A stretch of 64,000 bases of DNA from Anaspis maculata (Eukaryota; Arthropoda; Insecta; Coleoptera; Scraptiidae), in contig OX421964.1 in assembly GCA_949128115.1 (NCBI GenBank), forward strand, positions 53,112,601-53,176,600, read 5' to 3'. The first letter of the stretch is position 1, and every line of letters begins with the position of its first letter. Both the position numbers and the translations under genes were made by a program. A model generated the notes under the pieces. The model was not told the DNA's origin. It was given only the letters and a program-made list of their open reading frames with translations, and made no database searches. Of the stretch, positions 49,375 through 59,936 are shown one piece after another.

Positions 49375-49865
49375 ACGAATAGACCATCAAAAATGAAGCT
49401 GACCTGACTATAAAACATGCCTCTCAAACGCTTAGTAATGGAAATACACCCTCTCAAAATTAGACTTATATTTATTGCTTTTTTTTGAATGATTCATGAA
49501 CGGGTTGAGGTACTTGACTGTAACTTACCAGGTATTTGTAATGAATGATTAATTATCTGCTCATGAATCGAATTTCATTCATATCCAACCAGTGGTTCCA
49601 AAGTTGGAAGAGGGGTCCTAAAAAATGTCGAATTTAGAAAAAAACTTCATAATGAAGTCATAAAATTAACTAAGGACTTCATACTTCGCTTCATACAAAG
49701 TTTTTTTTTTGAAACGGAACCTTTGCTTGCATTTGAGTAAAATTCTACTCATAAATAGAACTTTGAAGAGCTATGTATATCTCCGTTATGAACTTATGAA
49801 GCGTTTGAGAGCCATGTTGGTATGGTCAAGTCAGCTCCATTTTTGATGGTCTATCCACTCTTGAA
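49375..49865. mobile_element. Foldback element, ~490 bp
   Basis: AGACCATCAAAAATGAAGCT with CTCTCAAACGCTT at the left faces AAGCGTTTGAGAGCCATG and GCTCCATTTTTGATGGTCTA at the right. A smaller inverted pair with ATGATTCATGAACG and CTCATGAATCGAATTTCATT lies inside. The right arm also carries AGCTATGTATATCTCCGTTA, linking it to the dispersed family at 13750. Confidence 0.7.
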
Positions 49866-50004
49866 ATGAGTGTCGCGCGCTCTTCTATTTTCATCCATTT
49901 ATTACATACTTTTTTTTTCATTACATACCTACATTATTTTTGGCACAATCTGCAGTTTATGTTTTATTTTTTTTTATTATTTCGTTTCTTTTCGTTCATT
50001 TCAG

Positions 50005-50151
50005 ATTAATTTTTACCTAGCAATTTTATTCTGTCGCAACCATGTCAGCGCATTCTGGCGGCGAAGGTCGACAACACCGTTCGAATTCGGTCGGTGCGAG
50101 GTTATCTTTCCGTGGATTGCACGTTCTATTGAGAGATGGCATCAGCTGGCA
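50005..50151 (+). CDS. Possible first coding exon of an unidentified gene
   Basis: A long T-rich tract ends in TTCATTTCAG at 50004, a strong acceptor. After a short leader with an in-frame TAG at 50018-50020, an ATG at 50042 (context CGCAACCATGT) opens a frame reading MSAHSGGEGRQHRSNSVGAR then LSFRGLHVLLRDGISW, up to a GTGAGT donor at 50152 (phase 2). The segment is GC-richer than its surroundings. I do not recognise the protein and find no continuing exon in the remaining 14 kb. If real, the next intron is very long, or the gene extends past the window. Splice sites and composition are the only evidence. Confidence 0.35.
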
Positions 50152-50159
50152 GTGAGTAT

Positions 50160-51095
50160 ATATTAGTTTTTTTTTTTTTTGGTATCATGTTGGTCAACAC
50201 TTGACACTCCTTTTTTGTTTTTGTTTATTCATTCAATCTCATTGGTTTATTCATTAATTTATTATTTTTGTCCACGCGCCTTTACTGTTGTGCCATCCAT
50301 CACCGGCAGAGAAATACAGATGCGGGATGATGTGCATAATAAAAGCACATCAGCTTTCATTTATCCATTACACGATAAATTTACATGAACAACATCAGAT
50401 CAGCAAAACAACAATTAAATCACACGCGATATTCCATTCTGTATGTTTATGCGATCAATCTCTTTTTACGCATTCTTAATCGCCGCCTATACCCCTACAC
50501 TTGTAATTTCCTTATTGTTGCATGTTTTTTTATCGCATTTTCCGACCGTCGGTCGGCGTCGCCTTACGGATTTAAACACGACTAATTTGCGGATTTCTGA
50601 TTTCGGACCGCACAATTACACAATTTCCTGCCTCAGGATATAATAATTCACGCGAATAATAATGAAGTCTTCTTGTTAATTAAAAAAATAGAGGTGCTTG
50701 AAAGGTAAACCGTGTGGTTTTCCGTTTATTCAACTTGCATAAATTATACTTACCTAGTACTTACCTAGTTAGTAGGCAGTTTCTGGGCATATTTTATGTA
50801 CTTGTTTAAGGCTTAGCAAAATAATAAAAATGTAATTGGTCGAATAATAATAATAACTACAATGTTTTCCTCTTGCGAAAATTGTAAATTCCAATCCAAT
50901 AATAGGTACATTATCTACCTACCGGCACGGCATTAGCATTAGACTCATCCGGCGGAAAATTCTTCAAGTGAGAATATTCTCTGGAAAAAGACTTGCCAGC
51001 TAAGTTGTAGTGTCTTTTGAAAACCTTCCCACTCTCTCACATTTTTAGTTTTTTTCTATAATATAGGTATTCATTTAAAGAATTTGCACAATATT
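50160..51095. other. Non-coding stretch
   Basis: AT-rich sequence with several T-runs. Nothing recognised. Confidence 0.3.
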
Positions 51096-51096
51096 G

Positions 51097-52385
51097 TTTA
51101 TCTACTCCCGTATCGTACTGGCCACTTTTCGACATGCAAACGCGTGACGTACTAGCGCTCGACTTTTATGATACTGAAAGGTATTGCTACCTCTAGAATT
51201 CGTCAATTTCTTCAAAATATTTTAGGCCAAATAGATAAAATAGTATATTGCACTCGTTTAATAAGACGTTTCGTCACACTCTTTCCTTTTGGACCACACT
51301 GGGGCGGTGGGACCTCACTGCGTTCGTCGGGCCCCAAAAGCAGTCGTGCGACAAACTTCGTTTTATTAAACTCGTATAATAATATACTATTATTATTATA
51401 TATCTACAAGCGTTAAATAATACCCGTCACTTTTAACACGTCGTCATGGGCGACGTGAAAAATGATGATTCTGCGCGTTCCTGTCATATTTTCAATACAT
51501 TTTGGCATTTACCAAACATTTCTAAGACCATTGTAGATAAAATCTTGTACGATACACGCGTTGAAAGTGTCTTATTTTGTTCGCGGGGTTGCTCTACTCG
51601 CTAACGCTCGTTTCGCAAGCGTCCCCGCTCACAAAATAATACCTGTAACTTTTAACACTTGTATCGTAAATAGCTATCATCTATTCCCGTATCGTACTGG
51701 CCATTTTTCGAAACGCAAATGCATGTCGTACTGGCGCTTGACTTTTATGACACTGAAAGGCAATTTCTACCTCTAGAATTTACCAATTTCTTCCAAATAG
51801 ATAAAATCCAATCCTATTGAATAATGCACGCATTATCACCCGCATACATGCCTGCATTTTTCAATAAGACTGGATAAAGCATAGTATTCTACTCGCGGGT
51901 AATGGCTATTACTCATTCGGATGCTTACGACACTCGTCAAGGCTTGTGTCGGCAAACTGCATCGTCATGAGCAAGAAGCAATCATTACCCGCTTGTTGAA
52001 TAATATACTAATATTACACTCGTTTAATAAGACGTTTCGTCACATTCCTTTCTTTTGGGACCCTCCTCACTGCGTTCGTCGTGCCCCAAAAACAGTCGTG
52101 TGACAAACTTGGTCTTATTAAACTCGTATAATAATATACTATTGTATCACGAGATAAATCACTAGATGCATATAATAGTATATTATTCAACAAGCGGGTA
52201 ATGTTTGCTTCTTACTCATGAGGATGCAGTTTGCCGACACGTGCCTTGGCGAGTGTCGTAAAGCATCCGAATGAGTTATAGCCATTACCCGCGAGTAGAA
52301 TACCAGTCCAGTCCTTTATCCAGTCTTATTGAAAAATGCAGGCATGTATGCGCGTGATAATGCGTGCATTATTCAATAGGATCGG
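51097..52385. mobile_element. Nested cluster of inverted-repeat elements
   Basis: Three layers are visible. (a) Direct copies 51097-51240 and 51675-51810 share CCCGTATCGTACTGGCCA and ACTTTTATGANACTGAAAGG. (b) A ~140-bp element with inverted ends (AGTATATT, CTCGTTTAATAAGACG, CGTCACA and mirror) occurs at about 51240-51393 and 52005-52143. (c) The second copy sits in the middle of a larger foldback whose arms, about 51800-52005 and 52170-52385, are inverted copies (for example CATTCGGATGCTTACGACAC facing GTGTCGTAAAGCATCCGAAT). A further inverted pair lies at 51546-51669. Confidence 0.75.
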
Positions 52386-52696
52386 TTGAAGTTTTTTTTT
52401 TGGCGCATTTTCATGAAAAAATCTATTAGCCGCACTTTCATGTCCGTACGCCCGTCCTTGTCATCGAACTCCTCCTACACGACAAGAGTCATAACGGTTC
52501 TGGGTTTTCCGCGAATGACTGCTGGTTGTTTGGGGATGGGAATAGGCCAATTTATTTTTTCCAAATCATATTTGTCCCATCATTTGAAATTTCGCATGGG
52601 TGAACCGATTTTATCGTTCAATGGTTGGTTCAACAATCGGCCGCTCCCTTGGCCCGTCATGTCAAATTTGAACCGTGAGCCTATTTAAATGAAACT

Positions 52697-52850
52697 TGGT
52701 AATACTGGGTCGTATGATTAAAAGAAGTATTGTCTTGTCTTCTACTCCACCTTTTACCAGGAGTTGTTGAGGTGAATTTGCTTAGCAACTCTTCTAAAAG
52801 GTGAAGCAAAAACCAAATGCTTCTTTTAATCATGAGACCCAATGAGTATT
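52697..52850. mobile_element. Small foldback element
   Basis: ATACTGGGTCGTATGATTAA with CCACCTTTTACCAGGAGTTG at the left faces AACTCTTCTAAAAGGTGAAG and TTAATCATGAGACCCAATGA at the right. Confidence 0.6.
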
Positions 52851-52879
52851 TCATGATTGGGCGGGCTTCTGCTCCACAG

Positions 52880-52965
52880 GCGGCTTTAACAATCGGTCGC
52901 CATCTTGGCCCGCCATATTGAACTTTTACATATGTGAACCGATTTCAATTAAACTTGTTAATGAC
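52880..52965. repeat. Single diverged unit related to the 118-bp array
   Basis: CGGTCGCCATCTTGGCCCGC then CATATTGAAC, GTGAACCGATTTCAATTAAA and CTTGTTAATG match the order of motifs in the tandem units at 9150-9780. Confidence 0.5.
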
Positions 52966-53559
52966 ATGTCTTCCGCGTGATTAGGTTCATGTTTTAAATA
53001 GGTTGGTTTCACGATAGAGCGCCAAGGTCTGAAGGTCTGTCATTGTTCGGTGATTGCTGTCAGTGCCGATTTTGATAAAATTATTAACATACTTGACCGT
53101 TTCTTGTCCTTTATAAATCAACACGCTTGCTCTCATGCACCGCACACTGTAAGGGTCCACCAAAAAGAAAATGAGCTACAGACTTTCACGCACGTGAGGG
53201 CATATTAACTTGTTTCTTTTGATTTCATAGTTTTGGTATGGGGTATAAAGATAGAGTACTTCACCATCTTTTATATCCTTCACAACATTCTCACAGTATT
53301 GTGTTGGGTTCTTAATTAATTGAGGTGACAAACGTAAAATGACACATCATCATTTAGTATTATTACTTCGTACTATTAATTTACTATCCACTATTGATAC
53401 TAGATACTAATAATTTAGAAATTCACTATCGAATAAATATCTTAAAGGCTTAAGAGGGGGGCAGTGTTACAGTTGCGAAGCTCTCGTGGAATTGTAATGC
53501 ATTCGACAACATAAGCGAAGGTTTTGGACCCTTCGAACAAACTGGAGACCCCAACGTGC

Positions 53560-53720
53560 GAGTAGAACACATCTGGCCAATTGGCGGAGGTGCCGCTTCC
53601 AGAACTCGCTGGTAATACACGCAAAGGTGTTGGACTGTCCGAGAGCCGTGGCGAAGCCACATGCTGCAATCAATTTGGAATTTGCCAGACAACTTGTGGA
53701 AAGTGGCTGACCGCCACACC
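53560..53720. repeat. Dispersed repeat, copy 3 of 3 (inverted)
   Basis: CCAATTGGCGGAGGTGCCGC, CAGAACTCGCTGGTAATACA and CAATTTGGAATTTGCCAGA are the complement of the distal half of the copy at 37755-38060. Confidence 0.6.
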
Positions 53721-53799
53721 AGTACCTATTGAATTCATAGCGACAACAACAATGTTCGAAGTTAATCAAAGCGATATATCCAAGCGCAAATAATAATTG

Positions 53800-56505
53800 A
53801 TGTATATTTAGTGGTACGCACGAAGTATGTGTACGCACGAGGGTACGCAGTGATAAACGGAGTGTGTTTTAAACGTTCGTCTCTCAATTATAAAAGAACC
53901 CAAAGCACAAATCCGTAACAGCATAAATTCTATGTAGAAAGACTTGTCAAGTCGTATCGTCGGCATAAATAACGTTTTCCGAGAGGCATCCGTATCATTT
54001 GGTGATAAGGTGATTTTTTATGAAAATAATTTAAAAAGTTGGACTGCCAAATCCTTACTTCCGGAAATTTTGGACGCACTCAAAATTGAAATATTCAAAG
54101 AGAATGAAAAACCGAAGGAGGAAAACCAAAGTTACATTTTCTACCGATCTGGGGAACCATGGAAAAGAGTAATGGAAAAAGTCAGGGAATTTCAAATTTA
54201 GCAGTCGCTCTTTCGCAAAGCACCATCTCCTCGCGGAAAATGCGCCTTAGTAATTCGCCCTGTTGAGATTTTGCCACTTCTTTTTGCTTTTTTTTTATAA
54301 ATTTTAATTTGATAACGTCGGACGGGCGTATTTAGGTGTGGCGATGAGGAACGAGAGATTTGTGGAGGAAGATCTGAAGTCAAATGGGGTGGGTATCTGG
54401 TTTTGGTGAAAAAGTGAAGAGTGCGGACGAGAATTATGATTACAAGAAACGTAAGCAAATGAGAGCATATTATTTGGGTTCATGTAATAGGAAAACGCAT
54501 ACACAAAATGAAATGATATTATAGGTATGAATGTACCTATACCCACAGATAAACAATAATATTTCATTGAAGTGCGTAAATGTGACGACCGTACCGCTGA
54601 TCTTAAATTGTTGGAGTCACCACGGAGATTCTCCGCTAGTCCGCTTCCGATTGATACACCTCTCTCTCTCTCTCTCTCGGAGATATTTTAATCGAAAGTG
54701 AGTCACCGAGACTTGTCAGTCAATACTGAATAATAATATTATCTCGGCTACCCTATTATTAGCTATATTATTATTGAATCCTGAAAGACACCCAAGGTGG
54801 CAGCATTGACTTTCACGTCTTCTACAATTATTTACGACACAATGCTCTCTGACACAGTAGTTGGTGTGTTGGTAAGAAGTTGGCATGTTCACTAATAAGC
54901 AGCGGCGTGGCATACTGCGACCCAGTTGATTGAAAGTGAAGAAAATTAATTAAAGCCGAAGAACTATTTAGCGAGGAAGAGCAATTAAATCCATACACCG
55001 TTCTGTCTGAGGCCGCCTGATGGTTACCCCAATTTTGACGGCTCTAAATTTAAATTCGACCCCGTGGCATTTTAATAAGAGAAGTTGATTAGAACATCTA
55101 AACAGAGAATAACGGAGCAAGCAGGTGTGGGGCTGTTTCATATTCAGAATGGCAGCTCGAAATCCACATTGACATTATTACCAGATTATCGAGCAGTTTA
55201 TGATATTTGATATAGGTAGGTACAGAGTGTAACAAAAATACTAAATATCATGAACTTTAGGGGTGAATTTCAAGTTCGCGGCGTAACTTACTTATTTACG
55301 GCATCGATAAGCCAATCATCGCGTCGAATTGTGTTATGTTGCCATAGTGACCGGACTTACGCTACACTTGCGCGGGCGGATCCCCGACTTGAAATCTAGC
55401 CCTTAGAGGGTAGATTCAAAATATTTGAGCCTGAGTGTTTAAAAATCATCTTGAAAACACCTCCTACAATTTCAAGGGACTAAAGAATTAAAATACAAGA
55501 AAGTTCATGATTTCTTCACCGAAATAGGTTTTCTAGGCGTCTGAAGCAGGCATTGAGACCGACTTTCAATCAGGTGGTCCAGGCCCCAATGAATCAATGG
55601 TGGGAACTTCATAAGCGAGCGAAACGAGTGAAACAACGCCGCGGCCATTTTTTGTATGGTTCATAAAGTAGTTGAGGGACAGCAAGTTTTGAAAATTTTA
55701 CATTTTTAGCCCCCTTAAAAGTGGGGTTTTCGAGATGTTTTCAAACATTCAAGACTCAAATATCTCTGAAGCAAAATCAGAATTTTACAAAAGAAACTTC
55801 CTTTTCTAAATTTAATGTAGAATCTATAATCAGTTTTGCAAAATGTCCAGTGGCGTAACAACTGGGGTGGAAAAAGGAACAAGAGTTTGTGCTCACTAGC
55901 AACGAATACTTCCCAGAGACTCGCTACTTCCTTGATCAGAAATAAATAATGATTAATTATTGTTGGTTCAGTTTGCAACTCAACTTTTCATTCTGAATGA
56001 TATGTTGGCATTACTGGGAGCACGGCATTTCGCCGCCACTGTCACTTCCGCGGCTCTTTATTCCTTGATGCGCTTGACTTTTAATAATATAACGCTTTTA
56101 TGGTTCACGTCCTTAATCATCAGCGCATTTTCGCCCAGATTTATTGTTCATTCACAATATAAACCTGTTTGCATCACAGCGTCATGCTCCGGGAATTAAA
56201 AAGAGATGTCAAATGATTTATGAACGGGGATTTTTTTTAAATTTTTCTCGCCGTTTTCAAAGAAACCGAGATTGTCAACACGTTTCAAACAATATGTTCT
56301 ATTGTCGTAGACGCACGAACAAATAACGCTTGTTTGCGTTCCGCTCTCGTAGACATTGATACTGGCTCGGTGTGCTCTTCACTTCTGCGGTGTTCAAACC
56401 CTTTTGCATTTATTGCCATCGCTCGGCAGTCACCAAGTTACTGTGCGAAGTTTTTGATGGGATCGTTCTATTTCTACAGGCACAAACAATATGTTACGAA
56501 CCAAG
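53800..56505. other. Long stretch without a supported gene
   Basis: No conserved gene. An 85-codon open frame at 53944-54201 (…EENQSYIFYRSGEPWKRVME…) lacks an ATG and is not recognised. A CT microsatellite lies at 54661-54679. Confidence 0.3.
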
Positions 56506-56590
56506 AATCCCGAGTTCTGGGCTCGAATCCCGGTCAGGACAGTTTGGAGTCCGGTCAGTTTTCACCCAAACTATAGGTCTACGGTTGAAT
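56500..56590 (+). repeat. Fragment of a tRNA-like SINE head
   Basis: GTTCTGGGCTCGAATCCCGG (about 56514-56533) is a B-box-like TψC arm. No convincing A box precedes it. It resembles the heads at 14258 and 61033 in type rather than in sequence. Confidence 0.4.
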
Positions 56591-56662
56591 AGTAGGTATT
56601 TGTGATGTGGTCGAACTTGAGCATTGTTGAGAATATACGAGAAGTCCGATGTTGGTCAGTAA

Positions 56663-57298
56663 TAGCGTTTTCCACTGGGAGTTTTAGTGCGCACTTTTTG
56701 CACCGAGGCAGTGGAATCGTTTTCCACTGGCGAGAGTGCATCGTACCAAATTAAAAGTGCACGTTCCACTGGAAAGATGAACTTGCATTATATGCGCATT
56801 TTTCGCACGACCTCTGGGAGCTCGTGCGTCTAGTGCAGTGCAATGCAATATGGCGTCAATTTGAAGTAAACAGAGTAAACTGCAGTTTAAATTGGTAATT
56901 GATCAATTTGTTAGGGAATTTGTAGAGTCCAGCGATTCTTCGGACTCGGACATAGAAATTATTGCACTGATGAAGAAAAACAAAAGAATGAAACCCAAAA
57001 TATACAATTTTATTGAACACGTTGTTCATAAATTTTCGGATTCAATTTAATGTTTCGGTTTGGTTTTATTTTTTATTGTAAGAAAATTACTTCATCTTCC
57101 AATTTGAAGCGAATTTTCGAGTGGGAAAAGGCACTTGCGCCAAATTGTCGCAAATGCACGCTGCATCACATTCCACTGGATTTTAACGCATCGCGCACTC
57201 CGGCACATGAGGGTGGTTCCAATGCAAAGCTCGTAGAGTGCGTGACGTCATTGCACTTCCACGATTTGCACAAAAGTGCAAGCCAGTGGAAAACGCTA
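56663..57298 (+). mobile_element. Harbinger-type DNA transposon, internally deleted
   Basis: The terminal inverted repeats TAGCGTTTTCCACTGG are perfect at both ends and are flanked by a 3-bp TAA duplication (56660-56662 and 57299-57301), the hallmark of PIF/Harbinger insertion. Subterminal copies of TTTTCCACTGG and AAAAGTGCA-like motifs lie inside both ends. At 636 bp it is far too short for an autonomous element. It retains the start of a transposase frame (see 56892-57050), so it is a deletion derivative of a coding parent. Confidence 0.85.
56892..57050 (+). pseudogene. Harbinger transposase N-terminal remnant
   Basis: This 52-codon open stretch reads VESSDSSDSDIEIIALMKKN then KRMKPKIYNFIEHVVHKFSD and stops at TAA 57048. 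The acidic start followed by a K/R-rich segment and IEHVVHKFSD resembles the N-terminus of Harbinger nucleases (HARBI1-like). The catalytic DDE domain is absent. Its position inside a TAA-flanked TIR element supports the reading. Confidence 0.6.
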
Positions 57299-57304
57299 TA
57301 ACAT

Positions 57305-59936
57305 TCATTCGTCATTCAAAATTCTTGAATAAGTACAGTGGCGGACTTTGAAGTCGCACCACTCTTTTCAATCGAGAGGTCGAATGATTTTTTGCATTTC
57401 TCAATCAAGCGTCATCGCTGTCAGATAGCATTATTATAGACTGAGTGGTTTCTCACAAATGACGAGAAAGGAAAATTAGGGATATCCCAAAATTTGTTCA
57501 AAATTCAGATATGAATTATTCGAAAATGAAACTTTTGTCACATATTAGGCATCGTATACAGGGTGAGAATGGGAGATGTGTTAGAAGGGTCAATTTCCGA
57601 AACTCATTACTTGAAAAAATTGAGAATTTTTCAAACGCTATTTTTTAGCCAGACAAGCTAACTTCATACAGCATCAGTGGCAGATAGTCACCTATATGCG
57701 TGTTTTATGTTTCGGTCAAGTTGAAATTTTGGATCGTATTAATAAAGATTGAGCAAATGCTTGTGCCTTAAATCCGGCATTCATAAAATTGGACAAAAGC
57801 ATAATAAAAATAACTGAATGTTTTTCCTAGTTACTTCAACTTCTCCTAGCCACTACATTTTAATAAGTCATCAATTATATTTTATTAAGTTTTCAGTGAA
57901 GCACGGGCATCAATGCTTGACACTTGAAGAAAAAATTTCTAGAAAAAAAAATGTAAAAATAGAATGACAAGTAGAAATTTGAAATTGTTCAGCTTAGACG
58001 ATAGTTCCAACTTCTGCCAACGAACTTGCAACAATTGAGCAGCTTTGTAGGACTCAAATTTTGCCTTCGAATACATTTTTTGGGAAAAATGCAAGATCAC
58101 CCGGGTTGACATACCTAACCTACATGAGTTCAACACCAGCTGTTGACACCTAATCGATCCAATTCTTGACAGGTCGAAATAAGCATTGACAGGTCGAAAT
58201 AAGCACTGATTCCAGAGACATATACCTAACATCGAGTCTAACATTATTATTTATTCAAATTTATAGCTATTTGTGAACGTGAACCTTTCGCGAGCCATAG
58301 TTTTTCATTTCGTTGACTGATATCTAGGTTGGTTCCCTTCCCATTTTTTCGCCTATGGTGCTTGAATTTTTTTTGGTAAATCGGAGATTTTGTCCCATCT
58401 GATTTTCTTGGGCCATATATAGTCTACTACCATTCCACGGTTCCTCTTTATATTTCAAGCATTGTTCTTTAGTGATATTTTATTAATACGATCCCTTGTT
58501 GTTTATGAAAAATCCCATCATGATCGCAAGGACCCAGTTGCGTCAGTTTTGGTCCAACCATGGTCACTGCGATCTCAAACACAAACACCACATGTGCAAT
58601 GCGACATCAACAGTTTGGATATGATGGATGTTGACTGGATGATTCGGTTGTTGCGCCCGTAATCTCACAAACTCATGCATACAACGTTATGTTGTGGTTT
58701 GGCGGTGTAGGTTATGTAGAAAGCATCAGCGGCAGATCCTCTTTGCCATTTTTCATCGTTAACAGTCTGGTGACATTTTCCGTGCTAGTGAATTGCAAAT
58801 TTCGATTACCATAAACGTGAACGGAAGCAAATCAGAATATATATTCATTCATGACGAACACCACCATGGGGGGTATATGCGAGATCAACGTGTCAAGTTT
58901 TTGCAGCACGATAAATCAAGACAAAGAAAACGTATTTCTCTCCAGGTTTAGATTTTCCAGGCCATCGCATCGCAGCGTGTGTGTAAACAGGCGATCGTTG
59001 TTTAAAATCTGTCGATGCTGCCGATCTCTTAGCATCAAAAATATAAAAAAAAAACTACCGACAGAAAGCTTGAATCCTCCAGATCCTACGGAAGTCTCCG
59101 GAACAGTAGGCGGGGTGGATGTTACATAAATATTATTCATGGATTGTGCGGAAAAGTTCAGCTTCACCACAGTTTATTTTTCAAGTGTCATCTTTAGAGG
59201 TTTTCCACGCAGAACCGACGGAAGAGACATAACACACACCCTGAAAATTCTAAATGCAAGGATATTGTTAATCATCTGCGAAATTTCGTTGAATTGGGTG
59301 AGAAAACTTCAGATGCGTACCGTCAGAAGCGCAAAATTACAAACATCAAAAGGTCTTGCTTCACTGTAATTATTATGACCTGATAGAATGAAAGGCGTGG
59401 TTGCTGGCTTCATGATGATTGTACTACGTAGAGGACTCCTTCATGGCTATCACTTTTTTGGGATTGCTAAAGATGTGATGTATGCAGTACTCTGCTTCTG
59501 ACGGTAATTATTATTCTTTTACGCCGTAATGGTTAGTCAACCGGTAATCAAGTTGTTTGCGGGTCAACTCAAGAAATTGCCTCCCCTCTTCCCGGGAACC
59601 ATGCAGACGACGCGAAAGTTTTTCGAGTCTTTGAAAGCCTCAATCGGAAGAAAGAAAAGCCTAAGAAAAAGTTACCGTGGGACAACGTTAGTAAAGAATA
59701 GGTTGTCTGGTACCTAAGGGCAGCAGCAAACAAGCATTTGCATGGGGAGTAGGATGGAGAGTGATAATTTTGCGTGTCATTCAGATTATCCAGACCATAG
59801 GTCGCGTGCGTAAATATGGAAGGGAGACGACCAAAGCCTATGGACACCGGAAGGGCGATCTCAAACCGGCAGTCAAACTTTTCTGTTTTCCGTCAGATAC
59901 CACTCTTGGACATTAACGTATTCCCAATATTCGGTT
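57305..59936. other. Non-coding stretch
   Basis: No supported gene. A terminal phrase GTATACAGGGTGAGAATGGG lies near 57553, matching the type of repeat end at 33585. At 58166-58205 a 20-bp unit (TTGACAGGTCGAAATAAGCA) is tandemly duplicated. The open frame at 59529-59717 (LKKLPPLFPGTMQTTRKFFE) is basic and of unknown origin. Confidence 0.35.

Noticed and set aside
49870..50166. 98-codon hydrophobic open frame overlapping the putative exon at 50005
   Set aside because: The Phe/Ile/Tyr run is a translation of the polypyrimidine tract; the other frame after the acceptor has better support.
53944..54201. 85-codon open frame starting at TTG
   Set aside because: The composition is plausible, but there is no ATG, no splice context and no recognised domain. 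Mentioned in the gap entry only.
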